Assembly (NCBI GenBank): GCA_903850425.1
Contig: CAINLR010000150.1
Coordinates: 1 to 34,261, forward strand
DNA: 34,261 nucleotides
Origin: an uncultured Verrucomicrobia subdivision 3 bacterium
Lineage (GTDB): Bacteria > Verrucomicrobiota > Verrucomicrobiia > Limisphaerales > UBA11358
Direction of reading: 5' to 3'
Part shown: positions 8,048 through 16,009 of the stretch, piece after piece
Layout of the letters: each line of letters starts with the position of its first letter
How positions within the stretch are numbered: position 1 is the stretch's first letter
The notes under the pieces: model-generated
Told to the model about the DNA's origin: nothing
The model's input: only the letters and a program-made list of their open reading frames with translations
Databases searched by the model: none
Translations under genes and position numbers: made by a program

Positions 8048-8069
8048 CCAATTAATTCATATTTTTACG
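8031..8069. repeat. Perfect 12-bp inverted repeat at the S10 promoter
   Basis: CGTAAAAATATG at 8031-8042 is exactly reverse-complemented at 8058-8069, with a 15-bp AT-rich spacer. It overlaps the candidate -35 box and begins 13 bp past the skp stop. It may be an operator or an RNA stem; the arms are too AT-rich to be a typical terminator. Confidence 0.6.
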
Positions 8070-8081
8070 ATGCCCGGCGGT

Positions 8082-8708
8082 TCACGGCAGATTGGTTTTG
8101 ATATTCAGCGGCAGACCGACAGGGGTGGCCGGGGTCAGGTCAATCGGCGCGCCAGCATTGATCTGGGCCAGCACGGCGCTGGTCAGGTCATTGTCGCCGC
8201 TGACATAAACAATCGCTTCGTTGTTGGGCGAGCTGGCCGAGTTGACCACGAAACTATAATTGCCGGCCTTGGCTTTGTCGTTGATCGCCTTCTTGATTTC
8301 GCCGAGGAGATTGGCGCTCATGCGCTGGCTTTGGTCGGCGAGCTGCGCCTCGGCCTGGCGTTGAAACTGTTCAATGGCGACCTTGCGGCTGTTCATATCC
8401 TTGGCCGCATCGGTGGCGGCGGCCTTGCGCTTGTCGCGCTCGTCAGCAGAGATGGCCTGGTCGTTGGCCTGATCCACCAACCGCTTGTAGTCGGCTTGCG
8501 ACTTCTCCAAGCCGTCCGCCATGTCCTTGATTTCCTTGCGCAATTCGCCCTTGCGATTTTCCAGTAGAACCTGGGACTGCTTCGTCTTCCAGTAGCCGTT
8601 GAAAAGTTTCGGCATGTCCACGCTGCCGACTTTGGTTTGCGCGAACGCGGGCACCCTCAAAAATGCCAGCAGCGACAGGGTTACAATGATAGTGCGGATG
8701 TTTTTCAT
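8082..8708 (-). CDS. skp: Skp/OmpH-family periplasmic chaperone
   Basis: A 208-aa protein with a cleavable signal peptide (Lys/Arg, then a hydrophobic core ending in VPAFAQ). The mature N-terminus begins KVGSVDMPKLFNGYW, typical of OmpH/Skp. A long charged coiled-coil stretch (about 40-130) follows, corresponding to the tentacle helices, and then a C-terminal beta segment. Skp holds unfolded outer-membrane proteins in the periplasm for BamA. Start: the Met giving a normal signal peptide (8708) is preferred; an in-frame ATG three codons upstream (8717) is equally possible. The genes upstream in the same orientation are the SBBP protein gene and bamA, which supports the call. Confidence 0.85.
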   Translation of the reverse strand: MKNIRTIIVTLSLLAFLRVPAFAQTKVGSVDMPKLFNGYWKTKQSQVLLENRKGELRKEIKDMADGLEKSQADYKRLVDQANDQAISADERDKRKAAATDAAKDMNSRKVAIEQFQRQAEAQLADQSQRMSANLLGEIKKAINDKAKAGNYSFVVNSASSPNNEAIVYVSGDNDLTSAVLAQINAGAPIDLTPATPVGLPLNIKTNLP

Positions 8709-8757
8709 AAAGGGCATAAGAAATCAGAACTGTCTGACAAGGCCAATCAAAATTGGT

Positions 8758-11250
8758 TCAAAATTTACGCAGCCGGAAAAACTGGCTGCGGTTGGTGGCG
8801 GGCACCGAAACATTGAACCAGCCGTTGCTGTAGTCGGTCGGCCACGGGGCGGTCACCCAAGTGTCAGTGCCGTTGAAGTCGGGGCTGCATTGCAAAACGT
8901 AAGTGGGCGGAAACATGCGCCACGCCAGTTGGAGGGTGCTCCCGCTGGAGAGGGAGGATTCGCCGCGGAGTTTTGGATGAGCAGAATTGTTCGGCGGCAC
9001 CACGGTCACCACCGGGGCGGCGTCCAGGGATATCTTGGCGAGGAACGAATCGTTGGTGCCATTGCGAAAAGTCTGGCGGGCATTGACGGTGGGAAAATTT
9101 GTGGAAAGCGTCTGGCCGACGACGTAGGCCGCGCCCGCCGGATCAACCGCGATGTCATAGGCGTAATCCTCAGCGCGTCCGCCAAGATAGGTCGAATACA
9201 GCAGGGCCGAGGCATCGGCATTGAACACGGTGACGAAAGCGTCGCTGCCGCCGGAGTTGGTCGCCCGCGGAAACCCGCTAAGGTTGTTGGTCGCCACGGG
9301 GAAGTTCGTGGAGGAGGCATAGCCAGTGACATAAGCAACGCCGGTGGCGGCATCCAAAGCGACCGCCGTAGCGACATCAATACCATTGCCGCCGAATATG
9401 GCCGAGTAGCCGATGAGCGCATTGGTGCCGTTCCATTGGACCTGGGTCAGAAAAGCGTTGGTGGCCAGCACGAACACCGCCACATTGGTGTGAACATACG
9501 AGGGCGAGTTGGTGCCGAAACTGGCCAGCGCGTTGGTGCAGGGAAAATTGATCGAGGTGGTCGAGCCGACGACGTAGGCGTTGCCGGCGGCATCCGCCGC
9601 GATGCCGTTGGCAATATCGCTGTTGGTCCCGCCGAGCAGGGTGGAGTAGAGCATCGTCAGATTCGTTTCGGATGCGATGGTGAATGCCGCCACAAAGGCA
9701 TCGGAAGGAAAATTGTTCTTGTTGGTGGAGCCGTTCAAAAATCTGCAGCCCGGAATAAAGTTAGTCGTCGGAAACTTGGCCGAGGTGGTGGAGCCGGCGA
9801 TGAATACGGTCCCGTTCTTGAGGGCAATGGCGCGGCCAATGTCGAGATTCGTGCCGCCCAAATAGGTGGAGTAATTCAGGTTGGTGCCGCTGCTGGCGAT
9901 CTCGGTGAGAAACGCATTGCAGTAATAGGCGTAGGCTGAATTCGTGCGGCCAATCCGCGGTTGGTAAGCGGTGTTGGTCGTGATTGGAAAATAGGTCGAA
10001 TACGAAAACCCGGTGATGAAGGCGTTGCCGGCGGCGTCCACGGCGATGCCATAGGCGGCATCAAAACTTTCGCCGCCAAGATAGGTGGAATAGACCAGGC
10101 TGGAGCCGCTGGGATTCAACTTGGCAACAAAACCTTCCGTGGGATAAATTTTGAGGGTCGGGTCCAAGAGACCGTGAATGTGGGAGCCGCCGGGGATGGC
10201 ATTGGTGATCGGAAAATCTTGCGAGTCGGTGGCCCCGCACACATAGGCGTTGCCGGCGGCGTCCACCGCCAGACCATAGACGGCTTCATCGAGACTGCCG
10301 CCGAGATAGGTAAGATAAAGCAAATTGGTTCCCGCCGCGTCCAGTCTGGCCACGAACGCATCACCTACCAAAGCGCCACCATGAAAATTCGTCTGAAAGG
10401 ATCCAGGGGCGGTGGCAAAAAGTGTGTTTGAAGAAACCTGCGTGGAAAAGGTCTGGCCGGCGATATAAATGGAACCGTCCACTGGGTTCACCGCCACCGC
10501 CCGGGCGGTTTCACCGTTCTTACCACCGAAGTAAGTTGAGTAGCTTAATACCGGGTCAATTACCAGTGGCAGCGCATGATCGTAATCGCCGATTTTAAAG
10601 GCGACGGTCTGCGTCGAGACAATTTCATAACCGCCGCTGATCGAGTGGCGGGTGCCGTTGACGGTCTGGTAGATCACCGGTTGTGGCTGGCGGATTTCCC
10701 CGCCGCCAATGGAAATCACCAGTTCCCCATGCGCGCTCAACTGGAGGTTGTCGGCCCCGCCGAAGCGCAAAGCCACCAGCTTCGGATTCGCGCCGGCCGC
10801 AAAATTAATATCGTATTCGAGCTGCTGTTGGTTGCCGTAGAACACCACGTCCACGCCCGGATAAATTTTTTCCACGCGCACTTGGGCGTAGGTCGGCACG
10901 CCGGCGTGCCACTGCGATGGGTCGCTGCCGAGGAGATAATTCACCTGGCCCGGTTGCGCGGCGTCACCGTGGATGGCGGCGGATGGATTCGCGCCGACGA
11001 AGTTCATGAGCAGTTGGCTGGTCTGGCCCGAACTGCGACGGAGATTCATTTCCACACCGCTGGCGGAGATGGCGCATTGGGCATCGGCCGTGCGCGCAAG
11101 AAACGGCGCCGTGGATGCCGTCTGGCCGTGGTTCGCCTCGAAATACAAAGGGAGTTTGCCCAGGGGCGATGGCGTCTGCGCCCACCCGGAACAAGTGATC
11201 GCCGTCACGCAACCGAGGGCGGCCAGTTTTTTTGTAAAGCAAAGTTTCAT
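8758..11250 (-). CDS. Secreted SBBP seven-bladed beta-propeller protein
   Basis: An 830-aa exported protein. The signal peptide ends near GWAQ. An N-terminal domain (about 28-230) contains LYFEANHGQT, the start of a domain that usually precedes SBBP propellers. Seven repeats then run from about 237 to 745, each opening with a YSTYLGG-like strand and carrying A.D.AGNAYV.G and a .NFP turn. The count fits one complete seven-bladed propeller. The C-terminal domain (about 750-830) ends SQFFRLRKF, a tail common in exported Verrucomicrobiota proteins. The start at 11250 lies one base after the bamA stop, so translation is probably coupled. The role is unknown; the position between bamA and skp suggests an envelope function. 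No lipobox is convincing. Confidence 0.85.
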   Translation of the reverse strand: MKLCFTKKLAALGCVTAITCSGWAQTPSPLGKLPLYFEANHGQTASTAPFLARTADAQCAISASGVEMNLRRSSGQTSQLLMNFVGANPSAAIHGDAAQPGQVNYLLGSDPSQWHAGVPTYAQVRVEKIYPGVDVVFYGNQQQLEYDINFAAGANPKLVALRFGGADNLQLSAHGELVISIGGGEIRQPQPVIYQTVNGTRHSISGGYEIVSTQTVAFKIGDYDHALPLVIDPVLSYSTYFGGKNGETARAVAVNPVDGSIYIAGQTFSTQVSSNTLFATAPGSFQTNFHGGALVGDAFVARLDAAGTNLLYLTYLGGSLDEAVYGLAVDAAGNAYVCGATDSQDFPITNAIPGGSHIHGLLDPTLKIYPTEGFVAKLNPSGSSLVYSTYLGGESFDAAYGIAVDAAGNAFITGFSYSTYFPITTNTAYQPRIGRTNSAYAYYCNAFLTEIASSGTNLNYSTYLGGTNLDIGRAIALKNGTVFIAGSTTSAKFPTTNFIPGCRFLNGSTNKNNFPSDAFVAAFTIASETNLTMLYSTLLGGTNSDIANGIAADAAGNAYVVGSTTSINFPCTNALASFGTNSPSYVHTNVAVFVLATNAFLTQVQWNGTNALIGYSAIFGGNGIDVATAVALDAATGVAYVTGYASSTNFPVATNNLSGFPRATNSGGSDAFVTVFNADASALLYSTYLGGRAEDYAYDIAVDPAGAAYVVGQTLSTNFPTVNARQTFRNGTNDSFLAKISLDAAPVVTVVPPNNSAHPKLRGESSLSSGSTLQLAWRMFPPTYVLQCSPDFNGTDTWVTAPWPTDYSNGWFNVSVPATNRSQFFRLRKF

Positions 11251-11251
11251 C

Positions 11252-13717
11252 TTAGAATTCACGGGTATAACCGACACCAAATTGGAACTGGCCGCTGCTG
11301 CCGTTGTAAATGTCATGGGAGATGGGGATGCCGTAGTCCAGTCGCAGCGGTCCCAGATGCGGAATGTTCAAACGCATGCCCAGTCCCCAGTTGTCGTTGT
11401 AGGAACTGGAGAAGGAGTAGGCCTTCGCGTCCACCGCCCCGATGTCGTAAAATAAGGCGAAGCGAAGGCTGACGCCGCCGTCTTTTTCAAAGATGGGAAT
11501 GCTGTATTCCATGGAGCCGAACCAGTAAGTGTCACCGCCGATGGGTTCATCCGGCATGTTCTGGTTGATCCCGTAGCTTGGATCGCGTGGCCCGATGTTG
11601 CGGAATTTGAAACCGCGAAGTGAATAGAGGCCGCCGAGATAGTAACGGTCGTAGAAGGGCACGTCGCCACCACTGATGCTGTCCGCGATGCCTGAACGGC
11701 CAACGAGTTCAACCACATGGCCCTTGAGAAAGCCGGGGAAATACCACGCGGTGTGCAGCTCGAGTTTGTAGAAGGTCTTGTCGCCCGCACTCACCTCGGT
11801 GCTCAGTTCGGTGCGCTGGCCGTGGTTGGGCAGTTGCGTGCTGTTGCGGGTGTCGTAGGCGAGCGAGGTTCCGACCCGCTGGTAAAGATGGTCGCCGCTT
11901 TCATTGAGAATGTCCTGCGGCACGTTGGCATAATTAAACGGGTTTGGAAACTGCGAGGCGTCATATTCCGTGCCGTGCCGGCCGTTATTCAACGAAATGC
12001 CGATGTCTTCAATCGTGTAATTGACGCTGCCGATGAGGAAGTCGCTGCCCAGCGCCCGGGTGAGGCTCACCTTGGCACCGGTGCGGGTCTCGTCGTAAAT
12101 GTTGTTGGGACTTTCGAAATTGAGCTGGTGGCGGTAGAGGTCCACGCCGAGCGCCAATTTGCGATTCAGAAACCACGGCTCGACAAAGGACAGGGTGTAG
12201 TCCTGGCGCTGCGTGCCGAGTTGGACGCGCAAGCGGATTTTCTGGCCACCGCCGGTGAAGTAGGGCGGATGGAACAGATCAAAATTGCCCTGGGACACTT
12301 CGGCGTAACCGACGAGTGAATCCACGGAACTGAACCCGGCGCCGACGGTGAAGTTGCCGGTATTCTGTTCCTCGACGTTGACGATGACGTTCTTGCGGCC
12401 GGCGATGGGCGGGTCGGTCGGCTCGGGCCGAATATCCACCTTGCTGAAGTATTGCAGCCCTTCGAGGCGCTGCTTGCTGATCTTGACGCGCACCATGTCC
12501 AGCACGTCGCCGGGGGCGATGGCGAGTTCGCGCCGCAGCACCTTGTCCTTGGTCTTGAGGTTGCCGCGAATTTCGATTTTCTGGGCGTAGGATTTCTGGG
12601 AATCATCCACCTGGTATTCCACATCCATCGTGCCGTTCTCGACGTTGGGCACCTTGGTCACATGCAGGGCCTGACCCTGGGCAATATCCACATAGCCTTT
12701 GCTGCCGTAGAAATCGCTGATGAGGTCGGTGTCCTTGGTGAGGCCGTCGGGCGTGAAGACGTCGCCTTGATCCATCAGCAAACCATTCGGTCCGAGCTTG
12801 CCCTTGGCGCGTTGAAACGCGTGGACATCCTGCAGGCCCTTGACGATTTCCGGGTCGCTGAAAATTTTGCTGCCGCTGATTTTCACCCCGCCCACTTTGT
12901 ATTGCCGCCCTTCATAAACGGAATACATGATGTTCATCACGTTGGTCGTGGGCCGGTCGAGCTTCACGTCCTTGATTTCGAAATCGAGATAGCCGTGGTT
13001 GCGGTAATAATCGCTCAACCGGTCGCGATCGCCGTCAAAATCGTCCTGCTGAAAATAGCCGCTGCCGGTGAGCCAGGAGAACGACCAGCGCCGCTTGATC
13101 TTCAGTTCGTGGCGCAAGGCCTTTTGCGGAAACGCCGCCGCCCCGAGAAAATTGATGTCCGTGATCTTGACCTTGGGGCTTTCCTCGACGTGGAACGTGA
13201 CCGCGCCGTGGCCGGTGGTTTCCTCGATGTTCAGGACGTATTTGACCTGCGTGTCGGCCTGGCCGTATTTTTCATACAGCTTCTTCATCTCCTGCACGTT
13301 GGTGAACAGCTTCTGTTCGTCCAGCGGTTCGCCCACCTTGACCGTGATTTTTTTCTTGAGTTTGGAATCGCTGACCTTTTTGTTGCCCTCAATTTTGATG
13401 TCCGTGACGCGCGGGCGCATCTGCACCTTGTAGGTCAGCACCACGCCGCCGTCGTCAGCCGGGGCCACCGCGACTTGAATGTTGTAAAACTGGCCGGTGC
13501 CGTAGAGCAGATGCACGTCGTCCTGCGTGAGCCCGGGCATATAACTAGCCCCGGGCTTCAGCTTGATGTTGGAGCGGATGAAGTCTTCGCTGACAGTCGC
13601 GGGACCGACGAACGTGATGTCCACGCGGTCAATTTTTGGTCCCGTGCTCTGGGCCCACGCGGCGGTCGCGCAGCCCAGCATCATGGAAACACCCAGGGGT
13701 CGAATGATTGATTTCAT
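11252..13717 (-). CDS. bamA: Outer-membrane protein assembly factor BamA
   Basis: An 821-aa Omp85-family protein. The signal peptide ends near AAWAQ. Repeated POTRA domains cover about 28-440 (for example VTDIKIEGNKKVSDSKLKKK and VKITDINFLGAAAFP). A 16-strand-type barrel follows, with FTVGAGFSSVDSLVG at its start, the SLRGF form of the conserved VRGF loop-6 motif, GPLRLDYG near the end, and a terminal Phe (GVGYTREF) suitable as a beta-signal. BamA inserts outer-membrane proteins. The gene starts 7 bp after the dnaB stop and is followed by the SBBP protein and skp. Length and motif order are normal for the family. Confidence 0.94.
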   Translation of the reverse strand: MKSIIRPLGVSMMLGCATAAWAQSTGPKIDRVDITFVGPATVSEDFIRSNIKLKPGASYMPGLTQDDVHLLYGTGQFYNIQVAVAPADDGGVVLTYKVQMRPRVTDIKIEGNKKVSDSKLKKKITVKVGEPLDEQKLFTNVQEMKKLYEKYGQADTQVKYVLNIEETTGHGAVTFHVEESPKVKITDINFLGAAAFPQKALRHELKIKRRWSFSWLTGSGYFQQDDFDGDRDRLSDYYRNHGYLDFEIKDVKLDRPTTNVMNIMYSVYEGRQYKVGGVKISGSKIFSDPEIVKGLQDVHAFQRAKGKLGPNGLLMDQGDVFTPDGLTKDTDLISDFYGSKGYVDIAQGQALHVTKVPNVENGTMDVEYQVDDSQKSYAQKIEIRGNLKTKDKVLRRELAIAPGDVLDMVRVKISKQRLEGLQYFSKVDIRPEPTDPPIAGRKNVIVNVEEQNTGNFTVGAGFSSVDSLVGYAEVSQGNFDLFHPPYFTGGGQKIRLRVQLGTQRQDYTLSFVEPWFLNRKLALGVDLYRHQLNFESPNNIYDETRTGAKVSLTRALGSDFLIGSVNYTIEDIGISLNNGRHGTEYDASQFPNPFNYANVPQDILNESGDHLYQRVGTSLAYDTRNSTQLPNHGQRTELSTEVSAGDKTFYKLELHTAWYFPGFLKGHVVELVGRSGIADSISGGDVPFYDRYYLGGLYSLRGFKFRNIGPRDPSYGINQNMPDEPIGGDTYWFGSMEYSIPIFEKDGGVSLRFALFYDIGAVDAKAYSFSSSYNDNWGLGMRLNIPHLGPLRLDYGIPISHDIYNGSSGQFQFGVGYTREF

Positions 13718-13724
13718 TGTTTAA

Positions 13725-15194
13725 CTAACGGCCAACGGACACATCGTCATCGCTAAATTTTGATCTGTTTTCAAAGCGCGTATAGGGCTTCATGAATGTC
13801 AAATCCACATCGCCGGTCGGACCATTGCGCTGCTTGGCGATCAGCAAATTCACCGGCACGCCGACGCTTTCATCCGGGGCCGCGCCGTCTTCGTCATCGC
13901 CGCTGCTCGGCTTGTAGAGCAGACCCACCAAGTCGGCATCTTGTTCAATTGAACCCGATTCGCGCAAGTCGCTCAACCGCGGTTTGCGGCTCTTGTCTTT
14001 CTCCAGTTCGCGGTTCAACTGGGCCAGCACGATCACCGGCACTTTCAACTCTTTGGCCAGTGCTTTGACGCCGCTGGAAATATCGGCAATTTCCTGCTGC
14101 CGGTTATCCTGAGAACGTCGCGCAGTAGAATTTAGAAGCTGCAAATAGTCAATGACAAACAACCGGATGCCATGCTGCTGGTGCATCCGCCGCGCCCGCG
14201 CCCGCAACTCCACAATCGAAAGTCCTGCCGTGTCGTCAATGTAAAGCGGCGCGCCCGCCAGCCGGCCCGACGCGCTCATCAGCTTCGGAAAATCCGACTC
14301 GCTCATGAACCCGTCGCGGATGCTCCGCATGTTCACCCGCGCCAGCGAACACAGCATGCGCAGGATCAGCGATTCCGAACTCATTTCCAGACTGAACACG
14401 CCCACGGGCAGCTTGAGTTCCAGGGCCACGTGCTCCGCGACGTTCATCGCCAGCGAGGTTTTGCCCATGGATGGCCGCGCCGCGATGACCACCATTTCGC
14501 CCCCGTGCAGGCCGTCCGTCATCTTGTCCAGATCGGTAAAGCCCGTGGATATGCCGCTCAACTCGCCCTTGCGGTTGAAAAAATTCTCAATCGTCACCAG
14601 CGCCTTATTCACCAAAACTTTCACGCTGGAAATTTCCCCCTGCGCCCGCGATTCGTTCACCCGCAACACCGACGTCTCCACTTCGTCCAGCAGCGCATCC
14701 ACATCGCCTTCGTAATCGTAAATCCGCCCGACCACGCCCGTGCAGGTTTGGATCATGCGCCGCAGCAGATGCTTTTCGCGGACATGATCCAGGTAATAAC
14801 TTAAATTGGCGGCACTCGGCACCGCGTCCAGCAACTGGCTCAAATACGCAATCCCGCCGACCTGCTCCAAGAGTTGCCGGTCCTTCAAATTTTGCTGCAC
14901 CGTGATCAGATCAATCGCCTGCCGCGCATTATACATTTCCGTCAGCGTCTCATAAATCGTCTGGTGCCGCAGATCGTAGAAGGCCTCCTTGCCGTTGTCC
15001 TTGAGCGTGGTGATGCACTCGCCGATGCACTGGTTGGGCTCCAGCAACGCGCAGCCCAGCACGCCCTGCTCGCACTCGGTGGAGTGCGGCGGCAGGCGAT
15101 CCAACTTGCCGTCGTCGGTCGGCGCCACTTTGCGCCGGCGCGACCTCTTCAAATCCGCCGAGGCACCTGGCGCGTCGGAAACAGAATCTATCAT
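13725..15194 (-). CDS. dnaB: Replicative DNA helicase DnaB
   Basis: A 489-aa protein with both DnaB parts. The N-terminal helical collar domain begins around LPPHSTECEQGVLGCALL. The RecA-like motor has Walker A ARPSMGKT (239-246), the LFVIDYLQLL Walker B strand, the arginine-containing SDLRESGSIEQDAD segment and the late KQRNGPTG motif. It unwinds DNA ahead of the replisome as a hexamer. The first 30 residues are a basic, low-complexity extension. No intein is present. It appears to head the transcription unit that continues into bamA; 236 bp upstream to the next small ORF hold no gene. Confidence 0.96.
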   Translation of the reverse strand: MIDSVSDAPGASADLKRSRRRKVAPTDDGKLDRLPPHSTECEQGVLGCALLEPNQCIGECITTLKDNGKEAFYDLRHQTIYETLTEMYNARQAIDLITVQQNLKDRQLLEQVGGIAYLSQLLDAVPSAANLSYYLDHVREKHLLRRMIQTCTGVVGRIYDYEGDVDALLDEVETSVLRVNESRAQGEISSVKVLVNKALVTIENFFNRKGELSGISTGFTDLDKMTDGLHGGEMVVIAARPSMGKTSLAMNVAEHVALELKLPVGVFSLEMSSESLILRMLCSLARVNMRSIRDGFMSESDFPKLMSASGRLAGAPLYIDDTAGLSIVELRARARRMHQQHGIRLFVIDYLQLLNSTARRSQDNRQQEIADISSGVKALAKELKVPVIVLAQLNRELEKDKSRKPRLSDLRESGSIEQDADLVGLLYKPSSGDDEDGAAPDESVGVPVNLLIAKQRNGPTGDVDLTFMKPYTRFENRSKFSDDDVSVGR

Positions 15195-15431
15195 GGCCTA
15201 ATCAAAACAGAAAAACCGTCACTTACAAACCGGATTTGTCGGCCGCGCGGAAATGTTTTTCACAAATGGAAATTAAAGCGAATCGTATCAGGCAAACGCC
15301 GCCGGTGGCATTGTGGATAAGTTCCACACCGCGGGCCGCCGGTTGAAAGCACGCCAGTCATTTTGCCGGCCGGGGGGAATTTTGGTTGCTGGCGGGTGTT
15401 TGGCCGGTCGCCGGCCCCGTCGCCGCTGGCT

Positions 15432-15581
15432 TCAATGTTTGTGGGTGGTGTAGATGTATAATCCCGCCAGGATGCCGGCCATGAGCAATCCCGCCGCGAC
15501 CCCGAGGATGACTTTTACCTGCACATCGCGCGTCCAAGGCGGCAGATCGGGAAACAGAATTTTGCCCAAAAATTTTATCAT
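15432..15581 (-). CDS. 49-aa single-span membrane protein
   Basis: A short ORF with good protein character. It starts MIKFLGKILFPDLPPWTRD, an amphipathic segment with aromatic and Pro residues. One hydrophobic span follows (about 24-44, Val/Ile/Leu/Gly/Ala), and it ends with a His/Lys tail. The N-terminus is probably cytoplasmic or interfacial. An AAGG purine patch lies about 12 bp upstream of the ATG. No family is recognised. Position is upstream of dnaB on the same strand, separated by 237 bp, so linkage is uncertain. Codon choice and the clean TM segment favour a real gene. Confidence 0.5.
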   Translation of the reverse strand: MIKFLGKILFPDLPPWTRDVQVKVILGVAAGLLMAGILAGLYIYTTHKH

Positions 15582-16009
15582 AAATGGCCCGGCCTTGATT
15601 TTAGTGTGAATCTCCGCTCCGCCGCCCAGTCTGGCGGTTCAACCCCGCTCCGCCGCTGGTTGACCAGTGGCCGGTCAAAACTGCTTTTCTCCAAGTGGCT
15701 CATCAGCCAAAGGCGAACTCTCGCTTAGATTTGAATGTTGGGAGAGGAAACACCCGGCCCTTTTTCCAAAAGACCGCTCCTTCCGTTCCCGCTCAGCTTG
15801 GGGTTGCGTGGCCGGGAATGCAATCTCGTATTTGACCTCGGGTTGGCGGAGGTTGCGCCGACCTTGGCGGCACAAGTGTCCGGTCATGGTGAAAGGCAAA
15901 GTTGATTTTCTCCGGTGACGACGGGGCGACCGTGCGGGTCGCTGGACGGGCGCGACTTCAACGTTGCGTGGCTCCAGGGTTAACCTCCAGTTCAAATCTT
16001 GTTCCTATT
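15582..16009. other. Gene-free stretch with short inverted repeats
   Basis: No convincing gene is seen in these 428 bp. Short inverted repeats occur (CCGCC/GGCGG around 15626-15641 and TTGACC/GGTCAA around 15659-15677). Weak ORFs are open on both strands over 15667-15995, but they are low-complexity and shadow each other. The stretch may be a decayed or dispersed non-coding element. Confidence 0.4.

Noticed and set aside
11140-11250. Lipoprotein signal on the SBBP protein
   Set aside because: The cysteines in the signal region do not fit the lipobox well; the sequence reads better as a signal peptidase I site near Ala-Gln.
12452-13711. A 419-codon plus-strand frame opposite bamA
   Set aside because: It is antisense to the POTRA-coding part of bamA and has no signal peptide or domain of its own.
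15667-15995. Overlapping short frames on both strands
   Set aside because: Each is the shadow of the other, they have no domain and no ribosome site; they are treated as non-coding.
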